Shown here piece by piece: positions 27,278 through 35,233 of a stretch of DNA of 51,703 nucleotides. The DNA lies in the NCBI GenBank assembly GCA_903912445.1, contig CAIWHP010000188.1, positions 1 through 51,703 on the forward strand, in the 5' to 3' direction. The stretch is from an uncultured Lentisphaerota bacterium (lineage in GTDB: Bacteria > Verrucomicrobiota > Kiritimatiellia > CAIQIC01). A program made the translations under genes and the position numbers. Below the pieces are notes generated by a model. The model saw only the letters and a program-made list of their open reading frames with translations. It was not told the origin of the DNA and searched no databases. Position 1 is the first letter of the stretch. The number at the start of each line of letters is the position of its first letter.

Positions 27278-28893
27278 TAAACCTCATCCTGAAGATCCTC
27301 GTCGGTGCTGTCGCACTCTCCGCGGTGGCGCGGGCGGAGACGGCGCCGCGGGCGTGGGGTGATTCTTTTGTGCCCAAGTCGCCGCCGCCCGCGCGGCATC
27401 TGCTGGTCGTGCCGCTGCATGGCTTGAGCGCGGATGAGCGGATCGCGCTGACGTGTCTGCAAGGTTTGCTGGCGCGCGAGCAGCCGCGGCTGTGGCTGCT
27501 GCGAACAGAGCACGACAAGTTCTGGCTCGACCGCCACAAAGCGGGCGGTTTCATCGAGGACTATGAAATCGTCACGAACTGGCCAACGCTGTTCCAGAAG
27601 TTTTCCGCTGTGTGCCGCGGCGCGATTGTGCCGGACAAGCATTTCTATCGCGGCGATCTGCTGGCGGTGAATGTCGCGGCATGCGAGGACGCGATTGTCG
27701 CACCACCGGTGCTGGCCCAGCGGCTCGGGTTGACCGTGAAACTCGATCTGCGCGACCGCTTCACCAACTATGTGGACGGGCTCCGCTGGGTCTGGACGCA
27801 GTATCGGACGAAGCTGAATCCGCAGCTCTGCGATTTCCGCCAACCCGCGCTGCTCCTGCATGGCACGTTCGATTACAGCTATGAATTTCGAGCGCTGATG
27901 TTCTGGATCGCGGGCAAGAAGGACGGCCTGAAACCCGGTGCAAATGCGGCGGCAGAGAAGCAGGCAGTCGCGGAACTGCTCGCGGAGATGCGCCCGAACG
28001 GCGTCTGCATCGGTTTCCCGGCGGGCGGTAAGGACGAGGGTATCGGCGAGCCGCCGGGCGTCGAACTCTTGAGCCGCCACGGCTACGCGCTCGTCTGCAA
28101 CAACCACGAGGCGAACTGCTCTTTCTTGAGCGGCGTCCGCGTCGAACGCTTCGCGCAACCGGCGCAGCCGCCTGCGCCGAAGCTGGAGCGCGACAAGATC
28201 TACATCGCGCTCGCGCTCTCCGATGGCGACAACGAAATCCTCTGGCCCGGTTTCTTCAAGCAATACTTCGATCATCCCGCGTTCGGCACGTTCCCGCTCG
28301 CGTTCGGCATGGGGCCGGCGCTGCGCGAGCTGCAGCCGGGCGTCGCCGCGTGGTATTTCGAGCGCGCGACGCCGACGACGGAATTCATCTCCGATGTCTC
28401 CGGCGCGGGCTATATGCAGCCCGATCACTTCGGCGAGCAGTGCGCCGACCGCGCGCAAGTCTGGAGCGATTTCCTCGGCTGGACCGCGCGGCTGATGCAG
28501 GCGAGCGGGATGCAGACGATCCGCACGGTGGGCGGCAGCGATGAAAATGTGGCGCGTTTCGCCGCCGCGCTGCCGTTCTGCCACAGCATCTTCGCCGACA
28601 TGGGCCGCTACTCCGGCCGCAGCGGCATCACGAACCTGACCTACGCGCTGCCCGGCGGGATGCCGGTGTTCCGCTCCGTCACGAGCTGGCGCTATGGCAA
28701 GGATGGCTTCCTCCGTGAAATCCGCGAGCAGGTCGGCGCGCAGCGGCCCGCCTTCGTCAACGGCTTCGTCCACTGCTGGACGTTCAAGATGGATGACCTC
28801 GCGAAAATCTACGCACAGCGCGACGCCGACATGGTCTTCGTCACACCCGCACAACTCGCTCAGCTTTATCGCCAAACCCAGGAGAAGAAATGA
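27274..28893 (+). CDS. GxGYxYP domain protein, putative glycoside hydrolase
   Basis: A 539-residue exported protein. The signal peptide is MINLILKILVGAVALSAVARAE. The fold name-motif appears as SGAGYMQPDHF (GxGYxxP) about 375 residues in, preceded by IYIALALSDGDNEI, a beta-strand with clustered acidic residues that is conserved in the family. The N-terminal part (LLVVPLHGLSADERIALTCLQGLLAREQPRLWL) is the usual partner domain. The family occurs beside glycan-degradation genes and is proposed, not proven, to be a glycoside hydrolase. It overlaps both neighbours by four bases, so it belongs to a translationally coupled trio with the sulfatase and the DUF6807 gene. Confidence 0.83.
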   Translation: MINLILKILVGAVALSAVARAETAPRAWGDSFVPKSPPPARHLLVVPLHGLSADERIALTCLQGLLAREQPRLWLLRTEHDKFWLDRHKAGGFIEDYEIVTNWPTLFQKFSAVCRGAIVPDKHFYRGDLLAVNVAACEDAIVAPPVLAQRLGLTVKLDLRDRFTNYVDGLRWVWTQYRTKLNPQLCDFRQPALLLHGTFDYSYEFRALMFWIAGKKDGLKPGANAAAEKQAVAELLAEMRPNGVCIGFPAGGKDEGIGEPPGVELLSRHGYALVCNNHEANCSFLSGVRVERFAQPAQPPAPKLERDKIYIALALSDGDNEILWPGFFKQYFDHPAFGTFPLAFGMGPALRELQPGVAAWYFERATPTTEFISDVSGAGYMQPDHFGEQCADRAQVWSDFLGWTARLMQASGMQTIRTVGGSDENVARFAAALPFCHSIFADMGRYSGRSGITNLTYALPGGMPVFRSVTSWRYGKDGFLREIREQVGAQRPAFVNGFVHCWTFKMDDLAKIYAQRDADMVFVTPAQLAQLYRQTQEKK

Positions 28894-29789
28894 AGCGGCT
28901 CATCGGTCTGCTGGCGCTCTGCGCCATTGTGAATCCTGCGCGCGCGTTCGAGGTTGCGCAGGATGCCTCGAATCTCACCTTCAGCGCCGGGAGCCTCCCC
29001 GTGCTGAGCTATCGTCACTCGGGCTATCCCTTTAAGCCCTACGTCGCACAGCTCTGCACACCCGCCGGCGTTGCCGTGCTGCGCGACTCGCCGTCCGACC
29101 ACAAGCACCACCACGGCCTGATGTTCGCGGTCGAAGCAGCGGGCGTGGATTTCTGGGGCGAGTTTCCGGGCCGGGCCTGCGGCCAGCAGCGGCAGCAGAA
29201 ACTGGAGTCCAGCGCCACGGGCCTGACGCAGACGCTCGACTGGGCCGGTACCAACGGCGTCAGCATCCTGCACGAAGAGCGCCGGATCAAGCTCCACGCC
29301 GAACCGGGGCTGCCGGCGACGCTGGTCACGTGGCAGACGACCCTGGCGGCGGCGCCGGGGCAGCCGACCGTCACGCTGGGCGGTCACCATTACTACGGGC
29401 TGGGCGCACGCTTCGTCAACAGCCTGGACAAGGTGGCCAAATTCCAGAACGCCGCCGGCGCGGCCGGCGAGATCGTGCGCGGTGACGAGCGCCTGACCGC
29501 GGCCCGCTGGTGCGCCGTCACCGGCCCCGTGGACGGCAAGCCGATCACCTGCGCGCTCTTCGATCATCCCGCAAATCCGCGGCATCCCAACCGGATGTTC
29601 ACAATGGCACAGCCTTTCGCCTACCTCTCCGCGACGCTGAATCTCTGGAAGGCGCCGTTCGCGCTCAAGGCCGGGCAGCCGCTGCGCCTCTGCTACGGCA
29701 TCGCGCTCTGCGACGGCGCGCCCGCGGCGGCGGAGATCGAAAAGCTCTATCAGCTCTGGCTCACCAACTGCGGCGTTCCCGCGCCGTGA
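28890..29789 (+). CDS. DUF6807 (PmoA family) exported protein
   Basis: A 299-residue protein with signal peptide (MKRLIGLLALCAIVNPARA). The hallmark DHKHHHGLMFAV motif (about residues 70-81) is present, and the beta-rich remainder (VTLGGHHYYGLGARFV, ITCALFDHPANPRHPNRMFTMAQPFAYLSATLNL) is typical of the family. Database labels link the family to methane oxygenase subunit PmoA, but the gene context here and in other PVC genomes points to sugar metabolism. The His cluster suggests a metal site. Third gene of the overlapping operon; its ATG overlaps the GxGYxYP stop. Confidence 0.82.
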   Translation: MKRLIGLLALCAIVNPARAFEVAQDASNLTFSAGSLPVLSYRHSGYPFKPYVAQLCTPAGVAVLRDSPSDHKHHHGLMFAVEAAGVDFWGEFPGRACGQQRQQKLESSATGLTQTLDWAGTNGVSILHEERRIKLHAEPGLPATLVTWQTTLAAAPGQPTVTLGGHHYYGLGARFVNSLDKVAKFQNAAGAAGEIVRGDERLTAARWCAVTGPVDGKPITCALFDHPANPRHPNRMFTMAQPFAYLSATLNLWKAPFALKAGQPLRLCYGIALCDGAPAAAEIEKLYQLWLTNCGVPAP

Positions 29790-30040
29790 AGTGATCTGTC
29801 CGAGGCTGGAAAAGATTCACCACAGAGGTCGCAGAGGCCGGAGGAGGGCACAGAGAAAAGCCTCCGTGACCCTCTGCTGAAGCAGGTCATCGAGCCAGAC
29901 TCAAGACGGCGGTCGCAGACCGTCGCTACAGGAACAGGTTACTTTCCGCAAATCTGCAATCGGAAACCTGAAATCACAAATTGATCGGATCCGCGCACGA
30001 TCTCCGCCTTCGAACGAATGCGGCTACGGGACAAGATCTT
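29790..30040. repeat. Composite intergenic repeat region
   Basis: No gene is seen. Three kinds of repeated words follow one another: CACAGAGGTCGCAGAGGCC with GGCACAGAGAAAAGCCTCCG (29820-29869), GGCGGTCGCAGACCGTCGCT (29908-29927), and CTGCAATCGGAAACCTGAAATCACAAATTG (29953-29982, read in pieces). It separates the convergent DUF6807 and UvrD genes. Confidence 0.55.
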
Positions 30041-31978
30041 TCAGATGAACCCGACGTATTCTTCCTCGAACAGCTCGAGGGGAACCTCGGTGATGAAGCG
30101 CGAGGGGATGCAGGGTATCGCGCCGCCGTCGCGGACGCGGCGGATCTCGGGGACGCCCAGGAAGAGCTCGTCCTTGGCGCGCGTGGTGGCGACGTAGAAG
30201 AGGCGCCGCTCTTCGCTTTCGGTCGCGGGGTCGTCGAGCGAGCGCTGCGAGGGGAACAGGCCGTCGTTCATCCAGAGCAGGAAGACCACCGGCCACTCCA
30301 GCCCCTTGGCCTGGTGGACGCTGGAGAGCTTGATCATCGGCCGCTGCTGCTCGGCAGGCGCCTCGGTCTCGGCGTCGAGATTGGTCAGCAGCGCGATCTC
30401 GCTCAGGAAGTCCTCGGAGTTTTCGTAGCGGGTGGTGAAGTTGATCAGCCCCTGCAAATCTTCGATGCGCCGGTCGTGGTTGTCGAAGCAGGCCACGGCG
30501 TGGTCCTCGTAGAACTCCGCCATGAAACGGAAGATGATTTCGCCCGGATCCTCGGTCAACTTTTCCGCGCCGAACTGGGCGAAAATCGGCGCAATCTTGC
30601 GCCATGCCGGCTGGGCGCCCTCCGGCAACAGCCGTTCCACTTTGGCGGCGGCCTCGGGATCGGCGGCATCGAGCTTGCCCCCGAGCTTGTGGAAGATTTT
30701 CAGCGCGGTCTTCTCGCCGACCTTGGGCAGCAGCCCGAGCAGGCGGACGAACGCAAGCTGGTCCTCGCCATGCACGAGCACGCGCACGAGGGAGCAGACG
30801 TCCTTCACGTGGGCCTGCTCGAAGAAGCGGACGCCGGAGGTGACCATGAAAGGAAGCCCTTGCCGCGTCAGCTCCATCTGCAATTCCATCGCGTGGAAAT
30901 GCGCACGGTAGAGCACAGCGATATCGGTCGGGGCGCGCCCCTGCCGCAGGCAGCGGCGGATGCGTTCGACGATATAGCGCGCCTGGCTGTCGCCATCGCG
31001 CAGATGCACGAGGATGGGCTTCTTGTGATCGGTGCGCGTGGCGCGCATGGTCTTCTGGAATTGCTCCGGGTTGCCGGCGATGCACGCGTTGGCCAGGTCG
31101 AGGATCTCCGGCACGCTGCGGTAGTTGGTCACCAGCTTGAAGATCGTCGTGCCCTCGTAGCGCTTGGGGAACGAGATGATGTTGGCAAAATTCGCCCCGC
31201 GCCAGGAGTAGATGCTCTGGAAATCGTCGCCCACGACCAGCAGGTTGCGGCGGCGCGCGGCGAGCCGGTCCACCCACTCGGCCTGCAGCGTGTTCGTATC
31301 CTGGTACTCGTCCACGAGGATGTGTTCAAACTGCTCCTCGTAGCGCGCGAGCACATCGGGATGTTCGCGGAACAGGCGCAGTCCGTTGACCAGCAGGTCG
31401 TCGAAATCCATCGCGTGCAGCTGCCGCTTGCGCGCTCCGTAGGCCTCGTGGACGCGCAGGACCTCGTCGACGTTGATGTTGTGATCGCTGAAGCGCTTTT
31501 CCGCCAGCGCGCGGACCGGCTGCTCGATGTTCGCGGCATAGCTGAAGACGCTCAAGAGCACGTCGGCCTTGGGAAACTCCTTGCCCGCCAGCTTCAGCTC
31601 CGTGGCGCACGCCCGGACGAGCCCCTTCGCATCGTCCTCGTCGAGGATCGTGAAGTCCGGCTTGTAGCCCAGCAGGTGCGCGTGGCGGCGCAGCATCCGG
31701 TTGGCCATGTGGTGGAACGTGCCGCCCCACAGTCCGCCGACCGCGCTGCCGACGAGCTGGGTGGCGCGCTCCATCATCTCGTGCGCGGCCTTGTTCGTGA
31801 ACGTCATCAGCAGGATGCGCCGCGCCTCGATGCCGCGCTCGACCAGCCAGGCGACACGGTAGGTCAGCGTGCGCGTCTTGCCCGTGCCCGCGGCGGCGAT
31901 CACCAGCACCGGCCCGTCCGGGGCCTGCACCGCCGCGAGCTGTTCGCCGTTCAAGGCTTGTTCAAAATCGATGGACAT
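30041..31978 (-). CDS. UvrD/PcrA/Rep-type superfamily 1 DNA helicase
   Basis: A 645-residue 3'-5' DNA helicase. Motif I (AAAGTGKT) lies at 28-35, preceded by the Q motif LNGEQLAAVQAP. Motif II is VDEYQDTN, motif III DDFQSIYSWRGA, motif IV LVTNYRS, motif V VHQAKGLEWPVVFL, and motif VI RRLFYVATTRAKDEL. All are intact, so it should be active in repair or replication-fork restart. Its C-terminal end (SRFITEVPLELFEEEYVGFI) stops just after 2B/2A elements, so it is a shorter Rep-like form lacking the extended PcrA tail. It is preceded by palindrome array D. The nearby response regulators are unrelated. Confidence 0.93.
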   Translation of the reverse strand: MSIDFEQALNGEQLAAVQAPDGPVLVIAAAGTGKTRTLTYRVAWLVERGIEARRILLMTFTNKAAHEMMERATQLVGSAVGGLWGGTFHHMANRMLRRHAHLLGYKPDFTILDEDDAKGLVRACATELKLAGKEFPKADVLLSVFSYAANIEQPVRALAEKRFSDHNINVDEVLRVHEAYGARKRQLHAMDFDDLLVNGLRLFREHPDVLARYEEQFEHILVDEYQDTNTLQAEWVDRLAARRRNLLVVGDDFQSIYSWRGANFANIISFPKRYEGTTIFKLVTNYRSVPEILDLANACIAGNPEQFQKTMRATRTDHKKPILVHLRDGDSQARYIVERIRRCLRQGRAPTDIAVLYRAHFHAMELQMELTRQGLPFMVTSGVRFFEQAHVKDVCSLVRVLVHGEDQLAFVRLLGLLPKVGEKTALKIFHKLGGKLDAADPEAAAKVERLLPEGAQPAWRKIAPIFAQFGAEKLTEDPGEIIFRFMAEFYEDHAVACFDNHDRRIEDLQGLINFTTRYENSEDFLSEIALLTNLDAETEAPAEQQRPMIKLSSVHQAKGLEWPVVFLLWMNDGLFPSQRSLDDPATESEERRLFYVATTRAKDELFLGVPEIRRVRDGGAIPCIPSRFITEVPLELFEEEYVGFI

Positions 31979-32023
31979 GAAGCATTGCCTTTTTCAGATT
32001 GCAGATTGTTGATTGAAAGAATG

Positions 32024-32107
32024 TTTTTCCCAAGGATTGGAAGGCAGGGACATGGCTTTCCCAAGCCTTGGAAAAGCCGGCCCTGCCGCCTTCCAAGCCT
32101 TGGAAAA
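32024..32107. repeat. Palindrome array D, three copies at about 31.5-bp spacing
   Basis: TTTTTCCCAAGGATTGGAA (32024-32042), TTTCCCAAGCCTTGGAAAA (32057-32075) and TTCCAAGCCTTGGAAAA (32091-32107), centred on 32035, 32066 and 32098. The middle copy is enclosed by GGCAGGG (32043-32049) and CCCTGCC (32081-32087), an outer stem whose sequence differs from those of the other arrays. It lies 46-130 bp upstream of the UvrD start. Confidence 0.8.
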
Positions 32108-32238
32108 CTTCGGTGTTACTCATGGGTGTTATTCATGGCTGCCTCGCGAAACCGGCACCGGCCGGATTTGGCGCGGCATCACATAGCGGTTTCCCGGCGG
32201 GGCCACAAGCGGAAACGGCTGGCGGCCGGGTGTGGTGT

Positions 32239-32610
32239 TCACGCCTGGGGGACGTGTCCGCCGATCAGATACGCGGCGGTCTCCAGGAGGATGACCGGGA
32301 CGATCGGCTTGCGCATGACCCAGTCCGCGCCGTTTTGCCAGGCGGACTGCAACACGTCATCGCTGGCCCCGGAAATGGCGAGGATCGGAAGCTTGGGGTG
32401 TGCATCGCGCAGCCGCCGGATCAGCTCGCCGCCGTCCATGTCCGGCAGCGTCAGGTCGGTCACCAGCAGGTGCGGGCGGGCTTGCGTGCAGGCGGCGAGG
32501 CAACGCTCCGCCGTGTACACGCTTTCGACCTCGTATTGATGGCTGCGCAGCGCCAGCTGGAGAAACCGGCACACCTGTACGTCGTCATCACAAATAATGA
32601 TCCGTGTCAT
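32239..32610 (-). CDS. CheY-like single-domain response regulator
   Basis: A 123-residue stand-alone receiver. The acidic triad ICDDD, phospho-acceptor Asp in LLVTDLTLPDMDGG (about residue 51), the Ser of ILAISGAS and the Lys of MRKPIVP are all present. There is no output domain, so it would act by protein contact. It lies 106 bp downstream of a NarL-type regulator on the same strand; no kinase is adjacent. Partner and process are unknown. Confidence 0.88.
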   Translation of the reverse strand: MTRIIICDDDVQVCRFLQLALRSHQYEVESVYTAERCLAACTQARPHLLVTDLTLPDMDGGELIRRLRDAHPKLPILAISGASDDVLQSAWQNGADWVMRKPIVPVILLETAAYLIGGHVPQA

Positions 32611-32716
32611 GCTTCCTCACCCTTCCACTCCGACCTCCACCGCCGCATCTGCTGCTGACCGGACCACACCGCTAGCGCCCCCCCTCACCCCGACCTCCTT
32701 GGCGTGCAAAATCAGC

Positions 32717-33406
32717 TCATGTGGTTTTCTTGCGGTGCGCCGGCTGCCCCGTGCCTTTGGCGGGCAGCTGGTTCACCGAGAAGTCCAAGCCCTGCTCACG
32801 GGCATACTGCATCAGTTTCCGATCGTTAAAGATGTTCAGCTTGCGACTGGCATTGCGCCGGTGCGTGCCCACGGTCTCCGGAGAGATCTTGAGTTGTGCC
32901 CCCACCTCGTGATCGCTCAGCCCCGTGGCGATCAAGCCCAGGATGTCGCGCTCGCGCGGCGTCAGAATTTTATTGAAGGCATCCGGCTGCCGGTACTGGT
33001 CATTCAGCGCCTGCTGCACCGCGCCTGAAAAGAACTGGCCCCCGGCCGCGACGGCGCGGACGGCCTTCTCCAGATGCGTCAGCGGACTCATTTTGTCCAC
33101 ATAGCCGTGCACCCCCAGCTGTTTGGCACGGGCGATGAAATAGGGATCCTGCCGGCCGCTGAGGATGACGATTTTGGTCGCCGGAAGCTCCTGGAGCAAC
33201 AGGTCCGCCACGGCCAAGCCGTTTATGCCCGGCAGCTGGATATCCAGCGTCGCCACATCCGGCTGCTGCTGGCGGCACAAAGCCAGCGCGGCGGCGCCGT
33301 CGGCGGCACAGCCAACCACCTGCAAATCCGGCCGGCGGCTGAACCAAGCTTTCAGCATATCCGCCACCATCGTCTCGTCTTCTATTATGGCAACCTTGAT
33401 GGACAT
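32717..33406 (-). CDS. Response regulator, NarL/FixJ family
   Basis: A 229-residue regulator. The receiver has IIEDE, phospho-acceptor Asp in VATLDIQLPGINGLA, and Lys in GYVDKMSPL. The LuxR-type helix-turn-helix is ILTPRERDILGLIATG followed by LSDHEVGAQLKISPETVGTH. The C-terminus has an extra basic tail (GTGQPAHRKKTT). ATG 33406 is selected because GGAA lies six bases upstream; the open frame to 33445 adds only a non-conserved leader. It is an orphan in this window, since no histidine kinase lies beside it, and it precedes the CheY-like gene. Confidence 0.9.
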   Translation of the reverse strand: MSIKVAIIEDETMVADMLKAWFSRRPDLQVVGCAADGAAALALCRQQQPDVATLDIQLPGINGLAVADLLLQELPATKIVILSGRQDPYFIARAKQLGVHGYVDKMSPLTHLEKAVRAVAAGGQFFSGAVQQALNDQYRQPDAFNKILTPRERDILGLIATGLSDHEVGAQLKISPETVGTHRRNASRKLNIFNDRKLMQYAREQGLDFSVNQLPAKGTGQPAHRKKTT

Positions 33407-33485
33407 CGCGTTTCCAGCATGGGGGATAGGCCGGGCAGGATGCAAAGATAAAAACCACCAAAATTCCGGTAGATGCCGAAACGGC

Positions 33486-34025
33486 TCAATTCGCGATTAT
33501 TTTCTCGAAAAGCAGCCAGGCGGCGAGCGTCTTGGCGTCGGTGACCTCGCCGGCGCGGAGCATCCGTTCGAACTCGGCGCGGCTCAGAACGACGGCCTCG
33601 ACGCGCTCGTCCGCATCGGGCTCCGTCGCGCCGGAAGCCGCCTCCAGTTCGGCGAAAAAGAGCGTGAAGTGCTCGTCCACATAGCCCGGCGTCGCAAAGG
33701 CGCTGCCGAGCTCGACGAGTTTGGCGGCCGTGTAACCGGTCTCCTCGCGCAGTTCGCGCGCGGCGGTGGCCGCTGGCTTTTCGCCGGGCTCGCAGATGCC
33801 GGCGACGACTTCCAGCATCACGCGTTCGACAGCCTTGCGGAACTGGCGGACGAACACGAACGCGCCGTCGGGGCGGCGCGCGAGCACCCCGACCGCGGGG
33901 GCGTGGCGGATCAGCTCGCGCGGCGCCCGGGTGCCATCGGGCAGCTCGACCTCCTGCAGCTCAAGGGAGAGGATGCGGCCCGCGTAAAGCGTCTTCTTCG
34001 TCAGCGTTTTTTCGGACAAGATCAT
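33486..34025 (-). CDS. NUDIX hydrolase, ADP-ribose pyrophosphatase type
   Basis: A 179-residue enzyme. The Nudix box reads GICEPGEKPAATAARELREE followed by TG and matches G-x5-E-x7-REL-x-EE-x-G. The preceding strand VMLEVVAG and the downstream ATPGYVDEHFTLFFAE are typical of ADP-sugar pyrophosphatases. It is expected to cleave ADP-ribose or ADP-glucose to AMP and a sugar phosphate. ATG 34025 has GGAG five bases upstream. It is divergent from dgt, with only 38 bp between the two starts, so the promoters must overlap. Pairing a nucleotide-sugar hydrolase with a dNTPase could reflect nucleotide-pool upkeep. Confidence 0.88.
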   Translation of the reverse strand: MILSEKTLTKKTLYAGRILSLELQEVELPDGTRAPRELIRHAPAVGVLARRPDGAFVFVRQFRKAVERVMLEVVAGICEPGEKPAATAARELREETGYTAAKLVELGSAFATPGYVDEHFTLFFAELEAASGATEPDADERVEAVVLSRAEFERMLRAGEVTDAKTLAAWLLFEKIIAN

Positions 34026-34063
34026 GGCGGCTCCAAAAGATTGCCAAGCGGCGCGGAGGACGT

Positions 34064-35233
34064 ATGATACGCGCCATGATCGTATCGAGACAAGCCCGTG
34101 ATGACGCCGAGGCGGGGCTGCTTGCACCCTATGCGGTGCGGACGGCCGCCAGCCTGGGCCGGAAATATCCGGAACGGCGGCACGATTTCCGCGCCGAGTT
34201 CCAGCGCGACCGTGACCGGATCCTGCACAGCCGCGCCTTCCGGCGGCTGGAATACAAGACGCAGGTCTTCGTCAGCGGCAACCAGGATCACTACCGCACG
34301 CGGCTGACGCACACCATCGAGATGGCCGCGGTCGCGCGCACGCTGGCGCGCGCGCTGCGCGCCAACGAGGACCTGGCTGAGGCGATCGCCCTGGCGCACG
34401 ATCTCGGCCACAGCCCGTTCGGCCATTCCGGCGAGCGCGAGCTGGACGAGCTGATGCGCGCTGACGGCGGCTTCGATCACAACCTACAGGGGCTGCGGTG
34501 CGTCGAGATGCTCGAATACCGCTACCCCGACTTCCCCGGTCTGAACCTGACCTGGGAGGTGCGCGCCGGCCTGCTCAAGCACCAGGCCGCGCAGCCGGGC
34601 GCGACGCTCGACGGCCACGCGCTGGGCCCGTGCCAGGTGCTCGAGGCCCAGATCGCCGACCTCGCCGACGACGTGACCTACCTGGCGCACGACGCCGACG
34701 ACGGCTATGAGGCCGGTCTGCTGACCGAGGCGCTGCTCGACACCCAGCCCCTATGGCGCATGGCCGCTGCGAACGCGCAGGCCGAGTTCGCGCAGATTCC
34801 GGATGACCGGCGCATCGCGATCACCGTGCGCTGCCTGCTCAACCTGCTGGTCGAGGACGCGCTCCGCACCAGTTCGGCGCAGCTCGAGCGCCACGCGCCG
34901 CAGTCGCCGGCCGAGGTCCAGGGCGCGGCGGCGATGATGCTCGCGGTCAGCGACGCGCTGCGGCCGCCGATGCTGGCCTTCAAGGACTTCATGTTCCAGA
35001 ACATGTACTTCCACCCGGCGGTCAAAGAGGCGAATGACGAGGCGGTGCGCATGATGCGGCGGCTCTTCCTGCACTACGTGGCGCACCCGGAAACCATGGG
35101 CGCCAAGGCGCGCGCCCGCGTGCCGCACGAGGGCCTGCGGCGCACGGTCTGCGACTATGTGGCCGGCATGACCGACCGCTACGCGCTGGAAGAGATCGGT
35201 AAGTTCAAGCTGCAAGGAGCGCCCCCATCATGA
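34064..35233 (+). CDS. dgt: Deoxyguanosinetriphosphate triphosphohydrolase-like protein (HD domain)
   Basis: A 389-residue HD-domain dNTP triphosphohydrolase. The metal ligands are His83 (RLTHTIEM) and the HD pair at 112-113 (LAHDLGHSPFGHSGE), with a later Asp in ADDVTYLAHDADD. The preceding FRRLEYKTQVF motif is a strong Dgt signature. It releases tripolyphosphate from dNTPs, probably controlling pool size. ATG 34064 is preferred because GGAGGA lies just upstream; ATG 34076 is an alternative. It overlaps trpD by ATGA, an unusual partnership. Confidence 0.92.
   Translation: MIRAMIVSRQARDDAEAGLLAPYAVRTAASLGRKYPERRHDFRAEFQRDRDRILHSRAFRRLEYKTQVFVSGNQDHYRTRLTHTIEMAAVARTLARALRANEDLAEAIALAHDLGHSPFGHSGERELDELMRADGGFDHNLQGLRCVEMLEYRYPDFPGLNLTWEVRAGLLKHQAAQPGATLDGHALGPCQVLEAQIADLADDVTYLAHDADDGYEAGLLTEALLDTQPLWRMAAANAQAEFAQIPDDRRIAITVRCLLNLLVEDALRTSSAQLERHAPQSPAEVQGAAAMMLAVSDALRPPMLAFKDFMFQNMYFHPAVKEANDEAVRMMRRLFLHYVAHPETMGAKARARVPHEGLRRTVCDYVAGMTDRYALEEIGKFKLQGAPPS

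Noticed and set aside
27226-28875. 549-codon minus-strand open frame opposite the GxGYxYP gene
   Set aside because: No recognisable domain and biased composition; the plus-strand gene overlaps its neighbours neatly and has a signal peptide.
28890-29789. PmoA label taken as methane oxidation
   Set aside because: The protein is exported and beta-rich and lies in a glycan operon; no other monooxygenase subunit is present.
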